64,000 nucleotides of DNA, taken from assembly GCF_000244975.1 (NCBI RefSeq), contig NZ_CM001440.1:1539538-1603537 (forward strand). Direction: 5' to 3'. A model generated the notes under the pieces. It was not told where the DNA came from. It did no database searches and worked only from the letters and a program-made list of their open reading frames with translations. Origin of the DNA: Saccharomonospora cyanea NA-134. GTDB lineage: Bacteria; Actinomycetota; Actinomycetes; Mycobacteriales; Pseudonocardiaceae. The position numbers and the translations under genes were made by a program. The number at the start of each line of letters is the position of its first letter. Positions within the stretch are counted from its first letter, which is position 1. Below are positions 50,898 to 60,100 of this stretch, one piece after another.

Positions 50898-51482
50898 TCA
50901 GTCCTTCCGGAGCGCCGTCGGGAGGTTGCAGACGGCCTCCTCCAGCGTGGGGTTCGCGGCCGTCCTGTTCCACGGCATCTTCGCCAGTACCGCCGCCATG
51001 CCACAGGAGTTGGTCAGCGCCGAGAACGTCAGCCCGCCACCGATCGCGGCGGACAGGTAGCCCAGCCGGGGATCGATCAGTCTGGACCCGAGGAAGCCGA
51101 GCAGCACCAGGGAGCCCGCTGCCATGCGGACCTGGCGCTCCATGGCCCAGCGCCGGGCGCCACGGACCACGTCGCCTCCGGCCGACTCGAAGGCGGAGAC
51201 ACCACCGGTGAGCACGTCGGCGTTGTCGAAGCCCACCGCTGTCAGCCGTTGCTGGGCCTGGGCGGCCCGGGCTCCGGACTGGCAGACGAGCACCACGTTG
51301 CCACCGAGGCGTTCGGCGAGGTCACGGGTGTTCTCGGAGAGCAGCTGCAGCGGGATGTTGTGGGACCCGGGAATGTGGGTCGAGCGGAACTCGGCCGGTG
51401 TGCGTACGTCGATGATCGTGAGTTCGTCGCCCTCGGCGATTCGTTGTTTCAACGTGGGTGCGTCGATGACGGTCTTGTCCAT
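50898..51482 (-). CDS. Rhodanese-DUF2892 fusion
   Basis: 194 residues from ATG 51482. Residues about 5-105 form a rhodanese domain with active Cys in LVCQSGARAAQA. The C-terminal part (about 125-185) has two membrane helices of the DUF2892 type (MAAGSLVLLGFLG; LSAAIGGGLTFSAL) and an NSCGMAAVLAKMPW segment with another Cys. It would handle persulfide sulfur at the membrane. It lies 138 nt after the dioxygenase gene in the same operon. Confidence 0.86.
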   Translation of the reverse strand: MDKTVIDAPTLKQRIAEGDELTIIDVRTPAEFRSTHIPGSHNIPLQLLSENTRDLAERLGGNVVLVCQSGARAAQAQQRLTAVGFDNADVLTGGVSAFESAGGDVVRGARRWAMERQVRMAAGSLVLLGFLGSRLIDPRLGYLSAAIGGGLTFSALTNSCGMAAVLAKMPWNRTAANPTLEEAVCNLPTALRKD

Positions 51483-51620
51483 GTGTCGTCTCCGGTCGAG
51501 GTGATCAGTGGTGGTCGGCGGTGGTCGCCGGCTTTTCCGGACCGGCGTTCGGCGAACCGGTCGGCAGCCGGCGGCCACCGGGAGGGGAAGTGGTGCCGAA
51601 TCGGGTCGCGACCAGCCGGA

Positions 51621-53051
51621 TCAGGCTCCCGCGGCTGCGGACTCGGCGCGGTCGGCGCCGTGCCGGGCCTCGTTCCAGGCCGTCCAGCCCGCGTAGCTGC
51701 CGTCGAGTTCGACGACGTCGTAGCCCGCCCGGCGCAGGGCGCTGGCGGCCACCGAGTTGCGCACCCCGCCCTGGCAGTAGGTCACGATGGTGCCGTTCGT
51801 GGGCAGCTCGTCGCGGTGCCAGAGCAGGCGTCCCGCGCTGAGTTGCTTGGAACCGGGGATGTGTCCGGCGGCGTGTTCGGTCCTGTTCCGAACATCCAGG
51901 ACGAGCGCGGCGCCGGAGCGCTCCAGATCGGCGGGTGCGACGAGCGCGGGCCGGGTGCTCGGCAGGCCTTCGAGGCTGGTGGTGTAGCCGGCGACGTGGT
52001 CGATGCCGACGCGCAGGAGGTGGTCCCGCACGGCCCGTGCCGTGTCCCCGTCGGGCGCCAGCAACACGAGCGGTGTGCTCTCGGTTTCGGGGTCGTACGC
52101 CCAGGCGCCGAAACTCGCGGCCTTGGCGGGTCCGGGGATGTTCAGTGCACCCCGCACGGTGCCCTCGTGCACCTCGGTGTGGGGACGGGTGTCGACGAAC
52201 ACCGACTCGTTCGCGTCGAGCGACCGGGCGATCTCGTCGTTGCCCAGCTCCGGCAGCGGCGGCAGGGACCCCAGGATCCGCGGCCCTTCCCTGTTCTGGC
52301 GCTTCATCCGGGCGAAGTACGCGTGGGCGTCCGGTTGCCCGTCGAGCAGCGCCTCGACGAAGCCCTGCTCGTCGTTGTCGCGCAGATACGGGGCCCACCA
52401 GGCGTTGAGGCGTTCGTAGCCGACCGTGGTCGAGGGCAGGGCGCCCAGGGCCTTGCCACACGCGCTGCCCGCCCCGTGCGCGGGGTAGACCTGCACGTGG
52501 TCGGGAAGCGTCAGGAAGGTGTCACGGAGGCTCGCGAACAGCTGGCGGGCACCCTCGAAGCGGGTGTCCACCGCGCCGGCCGCCTCGTCGAGCAGGTCGG
52601 GGCGGCCGAGGTCGCCCGCGAAGACGAAGTCCCCGGAGAGCAGGTACCCCGGCTCGTCGCTGAACGCGCCGTCGGTGACCAGGAACGAGAGGTGCTCGGG
52701 TGTGTGCCCCGGGGTGTGGCTGGCCCGCACCGTGATGTTGCCGACGGTGATGGTGTCACCATCGTGCAGGCGGGTGGCGTCGAAGCCGTACTGCCAGTCC
52801 TGCCCGCCTTCCCCCGAGACGTACACCTGCGCTCCGGTCGCCGCGCCCAGCTCTCGGGTGCCGGAGAGGTAGTCGGCGTGGATGTGCGTCTCCGTCACCG
52901 CCACGATCCGCATCCCGTGCCGCTGCGCCAGGTCGAGGTACTCGCGGACGTCGCGGCGAGGATCGACCACGACGGCCTCCCCCTTCGCCTGGCAGCCGAT
53001 GAAGTAGCTGGCCTGGGCGAGGTCCTCGTCGTAAATGCGTTCGAGCAACAT
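51621..53051 (-). CDS. Persulfide dioxygenase-rhodanese fusion (CstB-like)
   Basis: 476 residues from ATG 53051 behind GAGGGAGA. N-terminal metallo-beta-lactamase domain with iron ligands in THIHADYLSG, GHTPEHLSF and SGDFVFAGDLGRPDL, the ETHE1 type. It is followed by a first rhodanese-like domain lacking a clear active Cys (about 250-360) and a C-terminal rhodanese with Cys in IVTYCQGGVRNSVA. CstB-type enzymes oxidise low-molecular-weight persulfides to sulfite and then to thiosulfate. First gene of the reverse operon; the CsoR-type operator lies 44 nt upstream. Confidence 0.9.
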   Translation of the reverse strand: MLLERIYDEDLAQASYFIGCQAKGEAVVVDPRRDVREYLDLAQRHGMRIVAVTETHIHADYLSGTRELGAATGAQVYVSGEGGQDWQYGFDATRLHDGDTITVGNITVRASHTPGHTPEHLSFLVTDGAFSDEPGYLLSGDFVFAGDLGRPDLLDEAAGAVDTRFEGARQLFASLRDTFLTLPDHVQVYPAHGAGSACGKALGALPSTTVGYERLNAWWAPYLRDNDEQGFVEALLDGQPDAHAYFARMKRQNREGPRILGSLPPLPELGNDEIARSLDANESVFVDTRPHTEVHEGTVRGALNIPGPAKAASFGAWAYDPETESTPLVLLAPDGDTARAVRDHLLRVGIDHVAGYTTSLEGLPSTRPALVAPADLERSGAALVLDVRNRTEHAAGHIPGSKQLSAGRLLWHRDELPTNGTIVTYCQGGVRNSVAASALRRAGYDVVELDGSYAGWTAWNEARHGADRAESAAAGA

Positions 53052-53094
53052 GGCGTCTCCCTCTTCGTGTCCGGGTACCTCTCCACTCTGGCAT

Positions 53095-53110
53095 ATACCC
53101 CCCCGGGTAT
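53095..53110. promoter_or_regulatory. CsoR/CstR-type operator
   Basis: ATACCC (53095-53100), four C, GGGTAT (53105-53110): the 16-bp TACCC-N4-GGGTA dyad recognised by CsoR-family repressors, just upstream of the persulfide dioxygenase gene. It links that gene to the repressor at the far end of the operon. Confidence 0.75.
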
Positions 53111-53229
53111 TCAAGTTCGCTGGTCGGAGGGGGTGTGCCATGGTCTCGTGCCGGATTCGGGACGCCGTCGGCCGACGTGGCCGTGACGGCGACCACGCCG
53201 GGCGGATCGGCGAGGTCACCGTGGGCGGG

Positions 53230-53257
53230 AACCGCCGCGGCCTTGACCGCGGTGGTT
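53230..53257 (-). terminator. Terminator hairpin after the helical-repeat-like gene
   Basis: AACCGCCGCGG (53230-53240) pairs with CCGCGGTGGTT (53247-53257), an 11-bp stem with one G-T pair and a 6-nt loop. It starts 10 nt past the stop of the minus-strand gene at 53268. Confidence 0.5.
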
Positions 53258-53267
53258 TCCGGACGGC

Positions 53268-53921
53268 TCAGGCCAAGGCGGTCAGTGCGTCGCGCAGGAT
53301 TCCCTGTGCCGGGACGGACAACCGCCGTCCGGCGTGCAGCTGGTGCGCCGCCTCGACGAGCCGTTGCCGGTCGGCGGCGGTGCCCGTGTGACCGAGGAAC
53401 GCCGGCAGCAGCAGGGCCAGCGACCGCAGGTCGCGGTCCTCGCAGAGCACGGCCAGCAGGTCCGCCACCCTCTCCTCGCCGGGGCTTCGGACGAGGACGC
53501 CGGTGTCTCGCAGCCCCTCGGCCACGACGTAGCGGAGCCAGTCGGCGTACGAGCCCGGAGGCAGCGCGTCGAGATGGTCGGCGGCGAGGCGGAAATGAGT
53601 CCCGGCCTTCTCGATGTCGCCCAGCTCGCGGTGACAGCGGGCGAGGCACGCGTGCAGCGACGGGTAGAACGCGGCGACCCTGGCGTCGGCCACGGCGTCG
53701 GCGCGCTCCAGGCACACCTCGTTCCAGCTCAGTTCGTCGGCGACCGTCGGTTGGTGACGGGCGAGGTAGTGCGCGGCGACGCATGCCTCGTAGTCGTCGC
53801 TCGCCCGCTCCCAGGCCTGTTCGAACAGCGTCTTCGCGTCGCCGGACCGACCTTCGACCTCGGCCCGCATTCCCTCGGAACACAGGCGAATGACGGGGTT
53901 CTCGGGGTCCAGGGGGGCCAC
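53268..53921 (-). CDS. Hypothetical helical-repeat (TPR-like) protein
   Basis: 217 residues from GTG 53921 (GAAGGGAAG upstream; an internal ATG is possible). All-helical: SGDAKTLFEQAWERASDDYE, YPSLHACLARCHRELGDIEKAGTHFRLAADHL look like tetratricopeptide units. No catalytic motif. It starts 14 nt after the MerR fusion gene stop, so it is probably co-transcribed with it. A scaffold or adaptor role is likely; the partner is unknown. Confidence 0.72.
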   Translation of the reverse strand: MAPLDPENPVIRLCSEGMRAEVEGRSGDAKTLFEQAWERASDDYEACVAAHYLARHQPTVADELSWNEVCLERADAVADARVAAFYPSLHACLARCHRELGDIEKAGTHFRLAADHLDALPPGSYADWLRYVVAEGLRDTGVLVRSPGEERVADLLAVLCEDRDLRSLALLLPAFLGHTGTAADRQRLVEAAHQLHAGRRLSVPAQGILRDALTALA

Positions 53922-53935
53922 TGTGGTTCTTCCCT

Positions 53936-54973
53936 TCACTGGTCCATGCGGACGGGCATGACGAGCGTCGTGAAACTGCCCTGGTCGGCGGAGCGGACCA
54001 CCGTCGGCTGGTCGGCCGCGGTGATCTCCAGCAGTACGTCGGGGCCGACCCCGGCGGCCACGGCGGGCGCGAGCACGGCGGGATCGAACGCCAGGCGGGC
54101 GGTGCCCGAGCACACGGCGGACACGGTGGCATCGCCCACGTGCACCGTGTCCCCACCGGTCTCCAGCACGACCGGGTTCCCGGCAGCGGCCAGCGCGTCG
54201 AGCAGCGCGGTCCGGGTGGTGACGATCCGGCAGGTGTGCGGGGCCAGGGTGTCGAGCACCCGGCGGTAATCGGGATAGTTCCCGTCTCGTGTGGGCAGTG
54301 GCACTTCGCCCGTGGCCGCGTCGTCCCCGGGGTGGTCCGCCACCAGTGAGGCGTCGTCAGCCTCGGCGACCAGCCGCACGGCGTCGTGGCGCACGGCCCA
54401 CGGCAGTGCGGCCACCATCGCGTCGACCGGGACCAGCAGCCGGTTCGGCGGCCCGACGACGCGGTGGGGGACGAGTTCCCGCACCGCGAGGCGGTAGCGG
54501 TCGGTGGCCACGAGCCGCAGCACTTCGGTGGTCCACTCGACGAGCACACACCCGAGTTCCGGGACCTCGGGAGTGCGGGCCGCGGCCGGATGTACCTGGC
54601 GGATCGCGCTGGCGAGTTCCGCTCCGCCGACGCTCACCTCGCCGTGGGACGGCTGCTCCACCATCCGCAGAGCGGCCTCCACCGCGGCGTGGGCCGTGTC
54701 GGCGCGGGACCGCAGCCGCCGGGCGTGCGCCGTCAGCACCTCGCGTGCGGAGGCCGGATCGCCTGCGAGCACGGCGGTGATGTCGGCGAGCGGCACCTCG
54801 GCCTGCCGGAGGGCGCGCAGCAACGCGGCATCGCGTTCCTGGTCCGCGCTGTAGTAGCGGTAGCCGGAGTCCGGGTCCACGTGCGCGGGCCGCAGGACGC
54901 CGCAGTCGTCGTAGAAGCGCAGCGCGCTCGGAGTGAGCCCGACGCGTCGCGCGAAGGTACTGATCGTGTCCAT
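53936..54973 (-). CDS. MerR regulator fused to a DNA polymerase III beta-clamp-like domain
   Basis: 345 residues from ATG 54973. Residues 1-70 are a MerR helix-turn-helix (ISTFARRVGLTPSALRFYDDCGVL, DSGYRYYSADQ), 70-110 a dimerisation helix. From about 115 the chain resembles sliding-clamp modules (LRLVATDRYRLAVRELV, RDGNYPDYRRVLDTL). The combination is known in actinobacteria, but its role is not. Clamp domains normally ring DNA as a dimer of three-domain chains; with about two modules plus a DNA-binding head this chain may dimerise into a ring-like regulator. TTGACC and a dyad precede it at 54981-55011. Confidence 0.82.
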   Translation of the reverse strand: MDTISTFARRVGLTPSALRFYDDCGVLRPAHVDPDSGYRYYSADQERDAALLRALRQAEVPLADITAVLAGDPASAREVLTAHARRLRSRADTAHAAVEAALRMVEQPSHGEVSVGGAELASAIRQVHPAAARTPEVPELGCVLVEWTTEVLRLVATDRYRLAVRELVPHRVVGPPNRLLVPVDAMVAALPWAVRHDAVRLVAEADDASLVADHPGDDAATGEVPLPTRDGNYPDYRRVLDTLAPHTCRIVTTRTALLDALAAAGNPVVLETGGDTVHVGDATVSAVCSGTARLAFDPAVLAPAVAAGVGPDVLLEITAADQPTVVRSADQGSFTTLVMPVRMDQ

Positions 54974-54980
54974 GGCGCCG

Positions 54981-55011
54981 AGTCTGGGGCTTCGAGCGAC
55001 TCGAAGGTCAA
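54981..55011 (-). promoter_or_regulatory. MerR-type promoter with 19-bp spacer and dyad
   Basis: Reading the minus strand: TTGACC (55011-55006), 19-nt spacer, CAGACT (54986-54981). The spacer holds the perfect dyad CTTCGAG-3-CTCGAAG (54990-55006). Long spacers with a central dyad are the mark of MerR-controlled promoters. The -10 is 7 nt from the MerR ATG with no Shine-Dalgarno, so that message is probably leaderless. On the plus strand TAGGAT (55015-55020) could serve the divergent lactate monooxygenase gene. Confidence 0.6.
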
Positions 55012-55057
55012 CCGTAGGATGCCCGGCGAGTCGGCGGCACGGCGCGAGGAGGCGCGG

Positions 55058-56221
55058 ATGAGCGAGCGGTTCGGTCACTACCAGAGCGAGATCTACCTTT
55101 CCGGTTACGGCGGCACGACACCGGCGTTCACCACGGACCTCACCCGGCTGGAGGCGGTCGCCGAGCGGGTGCTGGAACCGGGGCCGTTCGCCTACGTCGC
55201 CGGGGGAGCGGGGTCGGGTGCGACGAGTCGCGCCAACCGGGAGGCGTTCGACCGCTGGGCCCTCGTGCCGCGCATGCTCACCGACGCCACCGAGCGCGAG
55301 CTGGCCACCACGGTGCTGGGTGAGACGCTGCCCGCACCCGTGGTGCTCGCGCCGGTGGGTGTGCAGTCGATCGTGCACCCCGAGGCCGAGCGGGCCACCG
55401 CGAAGGCGGCTGCCGGGCTCGGGCTGCCGATGGTGATGTCCACCGCCTCCTCGACGAGCATCGAGGACGTCGCGTCCGCGTCCGGACCCGGGCCGCGCTG
55501 GTTCCAGCTGTACTGGCCGAACGACCCCGACGTGTGCGGCAGCATCCTCGCGAGGGTGCGAGCCGCCGGGTTCTCCGTACTGGTGGTCACGCTCGACACG
55601 TGGTCGCTCGGCTGGCGGCCGTGCGACCTCGACAACGGCTACCTGCCGTTTCTGAAGGGTGAGGGGACGGCCGTGCCGTTCACCGACCCGGTGTTCCGTT
55701 CACGGCTCGAATCCGCCCCGGATGAGGACCTCGCGATGGCCGTGCTGCGCTGGATCTCGATGATCACCGGGACGGACCGTGACTGGGACGCCCTGCCGTT
55801 CCTGCGGGAACACTGGGACGGTCCGATCGTGCTGAAGGGTATCCAGCACGTCGACGACGCCCGTCGGGCGGCGGCTGCCGGGGTCGACGGCATCGTGGTG
55901 TCGAACCACGGCGGACGGCAGGTCGACGGCGCCGTCGCGTCGCTGGACATGCTGCCCGAGATCGCCACGGCTGTGGGCGACCGGCTCGACGTGCTGTTCG
56001 ACTCGGGGGTCCGCACGGGCGCCGACGTGGTGAAGGCCCTCGCGCTGGGTGCGAAGGCCGTGCTCGTGGGACGCCCGTACGTCTACGGGCTGGCCCTCGG
56101 GGGCGAGGACGGCGTGCGGCACGTGCTGCGGAGCCTGCTCGCCGACCTCGACCTCACGCTGGCGCTGTCCGGCCACCGCGGTGTGCGCGAACTCGGACCC
56201 GGGTCACTCGTACGGCGCTGA
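55058..56221 (+). CDS. Lactate 2-monooxygenase-like FMN enzyme
   Basis: 387 residues from ATG 55058 behind AGGAGG. FMN-dependent alpha-hydroxy-acid oxidase barrel: PFAYVAGGAGSGATSRAN, VVLAPVGVQSIVHPEAE, catalytic His in VSNHGGRQVDGAVASLD, and DSGVRTGADVVKALALGAK. The length and the HPEAERATAKAA stretch favour lactate 2-monooxygenase (lactate plus O2 to acetate, CO2 and water) over lactate dehydrogenase. It may also be an oxidase of another 2-hydroxy acid. Divergent from the MerR fusion. Confidence 0.84.
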   Translation: MSERFGHYQSEIYLSGYGGTTPAFTTDLTRLEAVAERVLEPGPFAYVAGGAGSGATSRANREAFDRWALVPRMLTDATERELATTVLGETLPAPVVLAPVGVQSIVHPEAERATAKAAAGLGLPMVMSTASSTSIEDVASASGPGPRWFQLYWPNDPDVCGSILARVRAAGFSVLVVTLDTWSLGWRPCDLDNGYLPFLKGEGTAVPFTDPVFRSRLESAPDEDLAMAVLRWISMITGTDRDWDALPFLREHWDGPIVLKGIQHVDDARRAAAAGVDGIVVSNHGGRQVDGAVASLDMLPEIATAVGDRLDVLFDSGVRTGADVVKALALGAKAVLVGRPYVYGLALGGEDGVRHVLRSLLADLDLTLALSGHRGVRELGPGSLVRR

Positions 56222-56224
56222 GGC

Positions 56225-56965
56225 TCACATGGACGTCTGCGGCAGGCCCGGGCCCTTGCGAGGACCGACGAGGGCGCCCACCACGGTCAGCAGACAGCCT
56301 GCGAGCAACACCCACGGACCCGCGGAGGATGCCTCGAAGTCGCCCTTGAAGATGTAGGCGATCCCCATGCCGTGGAGCACCGTGGCCGCGAACGCCCGGC
56401 CCGCGAACACGACGCGGTACTTGACGAACGTCCGACGGCTGAGGTTGTTGCGGAGGATGCCGCTCAACCAGCGGGCCGACCTGTCGGTGCGCAGTGCGCC
56501 GAGAGTCCACGGCAGGACGGCCAGCGGCAGCACGGCGAGCAGTACGAAGGACAGGCACACGACGTAGAGCGGACGCAGGTCCATCTCCCAGTCCGTGGCC
56601 TCCCAGAGATCCAGGAACCACACCGAGTTACCCATGGCGCTCGCCCACGGCAGGGCGAACATCCCGACGAATGTCATGACGACGCCGAGCGCGGCGGGTA
56701 GCGCGCCCCAGCCCGCGACCGTCAGCGGGCCACCGGGCACGGGTCCGGGCGCACCGAAGCCCGGGCCCATGCCGGGCGCGGCGCCACCCGGGTACGGCTG
56801 CTGTGGGTAGGCGGGCGGATGTCCCGGGAACTGCTGCGGGTGGCCGGTGGGTTGGGAGGGATAGCCCGCTGGTTGCGACGGATACGGCGCCTGTCCGGGA
56901 TGTCCTTGTTGTGGCTGTCGGTATGGTTGTTGTCCCGCCGGATTCCCCGGCCACGGCTGCCCCAT
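56225..56965 (-). CDS. Pro/Gln-rich membrane protein
   Basis: 246 residues from ATG 56965. The first 90 are low-complexity Pro/Gln/Gly/Tyr (QQPYRQPQQGHPGQ, YPSQPTGHPQQ), a cytoplasmic disordered tail. Then about four membrane helices (ALPAALGVVMTFVGMFALPW; PLYVVCLSFVLLAVLPLAVLPW; a third near AFAATVLHGMGIAYIF; WVLLAGCLLTVVGALVG). Unknown family. Converges on the lactate monooxygenase gene with 3 nt between stops. Confidence 0.75.
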   Translation of the reverse strand: MGQPWPGNPAGQQPYRQPQQGHPGQAPYPSQPAGYPSQPTGHPQQFPGHPPAYPQQPYPGGAAPGMGPGFGAPGPVPGGPLTVAGWGALPAALGVVMTFVGMFALPWASAMGNSVWFLDLWEATDWEMDLRPLYVVCLSFVLLAVLPLAVLPWTLGALRTDRSARWLSGILRNNLSRRTFVKYRVVFAGRAFAATVLHGMGIAYIFKGDFEASSAGPWVLLAGCLLTVVGALVGPRKGPGLPQTSM

Positions 56966-57150
56966 GGCGTCGCACCCTACCGGCCGGACCCCGCCGAGCG
57001 AAGCGGAACGGACCGACGAACGGCTCCGCGAACTCGCCCGCCGTTTCCCACCGCCGCGCACCGGTGAGGCGCGATCGGTGGGAACACCGGTGTGCTCCCC
57101 GGAAAACAGGTGGCCTCGGTGCGAGGGCGGCCGGTTAAGCTGGCTGCCGT

Positions 57151-60100
57151 ATGTCCTCCACGTCTACTCCACAGGTTGCTGTCGGCGAGCTGCGTTCCCG
57201 CCTGTCCGAGCTCATGGTGCGCGACGCGCACCGGTTGGGTCGTCGGCTCGACGGGTTGCGCAGGGCTCGCCGGCCGAAGCAGGGCGTCCTGGCGGGCATC
57301 GCCGCGGACGTGGAGCGGGCCGAGGAACGCGTTCGTCGGCGCCGCGAGTCACGGCCCGAGATCACCTACCCGGACGAACTGCCGGTCAGCAGGCGCAAGG
57401 ACGACCTCGCCGAGGTGATCCGCGACAACCAGGTGGTGATCGTCGCGGGGGAGACGGGGTCGGGCAAGACCACGCAGTTGCCCAAGATCTGCCTCGAACT
57501 GGGCCTGGGCGTGCGGGGGCAGATCGGGCACACCCAGCCGCGCAGGATCGCGGCCAGGACCGTGGCCGAGCGCATCGCGGCGGAGCTGGGGACCGACCTC
57601 GGGACGAGCGTCGGCTACAAGGTGCGGTTCACCGACACCTCGGGCGACGACACGCTGGTCAAGGTGATGACCGACGGCATCCTGCTCGCCGAGATCCAGC
57701 ACGACCGGCTGCTGCGGCAGTACGACACGATCATCATCGACGAGGCTCACGAGCGGAGCCTGAACATCGACTTCCTGCTCGGCTACCTCAAGCGGGTCCT
57801 GCCGCGCAGGCCCGACCTCAAGGTGATCATCACCTCGGCCACCATCGACCCGGAGCGGTTCTCGCGGCACTTCGACGATGCCCCGATCGTGGAGGTCTCC
57901 GGCCGCACCTACCCGGTGGAGGTGCGCTACCGGCCCGTCGTCGACCCCGACGACCCCGGCGCCGACCCCGATCGCGACCAGGTGCAGGCCATCTGCGACG
58001 CCGTCACCGAACTCAGCGCGGAGGGGCCCGGCGACATCCTGGTGTTCCTCTCCGGGGAACGTGAGATCCGGGACACCGACGAGGCGCTGACGGCGATGGA
58101 GCTGCCGAACACCGAGATCCTGCCGCTGTACGCGCGGTTGTCCGCAGCCGACCAGCACCGTGTGTTCAGACCGCACCGGGGACGGCGCATCGTGCTCGCC
58201 ACCAACGTGGCGGAGACGTCGCTGACCGTGCCGGGAATCAAGTACGTCATCGACCCCGGCACCGCCCGCATCTCCCGCTACAGCCATCGCACCAAGGTGC
58301 AACGGCTGCCCATCGAACCGATCTCGCAGGCGTCGGCAAACCAGCGCAAGGGGCGCTGTGGCCGCACCTCGGACGGTGTCTGTATCCGCCTGTACTCCGA
58401 GGACGACTTCCTCTCGCGGCCCGAGTTCACCGACCCCGAGATCCTGCGGACCAACCTGGCCTCGGTGATCCTGCAGATGATCTCCTTGGGGCTGGGTGAC
58501 ATCGGCGCGTTCCCCTTCGTGGAGCCGCCCGACCGCAGGCAGATCACGGCCGGGGTGCAGTTGCTCACGGAGCTGGGAGCGCTCGACGCGTCCGGCAAGA
58601 CGTTGACGCCGGTCGGGCGCAAACTCGCGCAGCTTCCCGTGGACCCCCGCATGGGGCGGATGATCGTGGAGGCCGCCTCGCTCGGCTGCGTGCGCGAGGT
58701 CATGATCATCGCGGCGGCACTGTCCATCCAGGACCCGCGCGAGCGGCCCTCGGAGAAGCAGCAGCACGCCGACCAGCTGCACGCGCGGTTCGCCGACCCC
58801 AACTCCGACTTCCTCGCCTACCTCAACCTCTGGAACTACGTCCGCGAGCAGCAGAAGGCACTGTCGAACAACCAGTTCCGCAAGCTCTGCCGCGCCGAGT
58901 ACCTCAACTACCTCCGCATCCGCGAGTGGCAGGACATCCACGGGCAGCTCCGTCAGATGGCCAAGCCGCTCGGCATCACGTTCAACGACGTGCCCGCCGA
59001 CTCGCAGCGGGTCCACACCGCGCTGCTGGCGGGACTGCTGTCCCACGTCGGGCTCAAGGATCCGGCCAAGGGCGACTACCTGGGAGCCCGAGGCGCCCGC
59101 TTCGCCGTGTTCCCCGGCTCGTCGCTGTTCAAGAAGCAGCCGAGGTGGGTCGCGTCGGCGGAGCTCGTGGAGACCTCGCGACTGTGGGCGCGGGTCAACG
59201 CCCGGGTGGAACCCGAGTGGATCGAGCCGTTGGCCCAGCACCTGGTGAAGCGCACGTACTCCGAGCCGCACTGGGAACGCAAGCGCGGTGCGGTCATGGC
59301 CCTTGAGCGGGTGACGCTGTACGGCATCCCGCTCGTGGTGGGCCGAAAGGTCAACTACGGCCGCATCGACCCCGAGACCTCGCGGGAGCTGTTCATCCGT
59401 CACGCCCTCGTGGAGGGCGACTGGGACACGAACCACCGCTTCTTCCACGACAACCGCGCGCTTCTCGAGGAGGTCACCGACCTCGAGAACCGCGCGAGGC
59501 GACGCGACCTGCTCGTCGACGACGAGACGCTGTTCGACTTCTACGACCAGCGGATCGGGGCCGAGGTCACCTCGGCACGGCACTTCGACACGTGGTGGAA
59601 GAAGACCCGTGGGGAGCAGCCGGAGCTGCTCAACTTCGAGAAGGCCATGCTCGTCAACGAGGCTGCCGACGACGTGCGCGAGGCCGACTACCCCGACACC
59701 TGGCAGCAGGGTTCCCTGACGTTCAAGCTGACCTACCAGTTCGAGCCGGGGACCGACGAGGACGGCGTCACCGTCCACATTCCCCTCGCAGTGCTGAACC
59801 AGGTCGGTCCCGCCGGATTCGAATGGCAGGTTCCCGGCCTTCGCGAGGAGCTCGTCACCGCGTTGATCAAGTCGTTGCCGAAGCCACTGCGGCGCAACCT
59901 GGTGCCCGCGCCCGACACCGCGCGGCAGGTCCTGGCGGCAGCCGGACCCGCGGACGGTCCGCTGCTGCAGGTCCTGGGACGGGAGCTGGAACGGTTGCGC
60001 GGCGTGGACGTGCCGGCCGACGCGTGGCAATGGTCCGCCGTACCCGACCACCTCAAGATGACGTTCCGGGTGCTCGACGAGCGCGGACGGAAGCTCGCCG

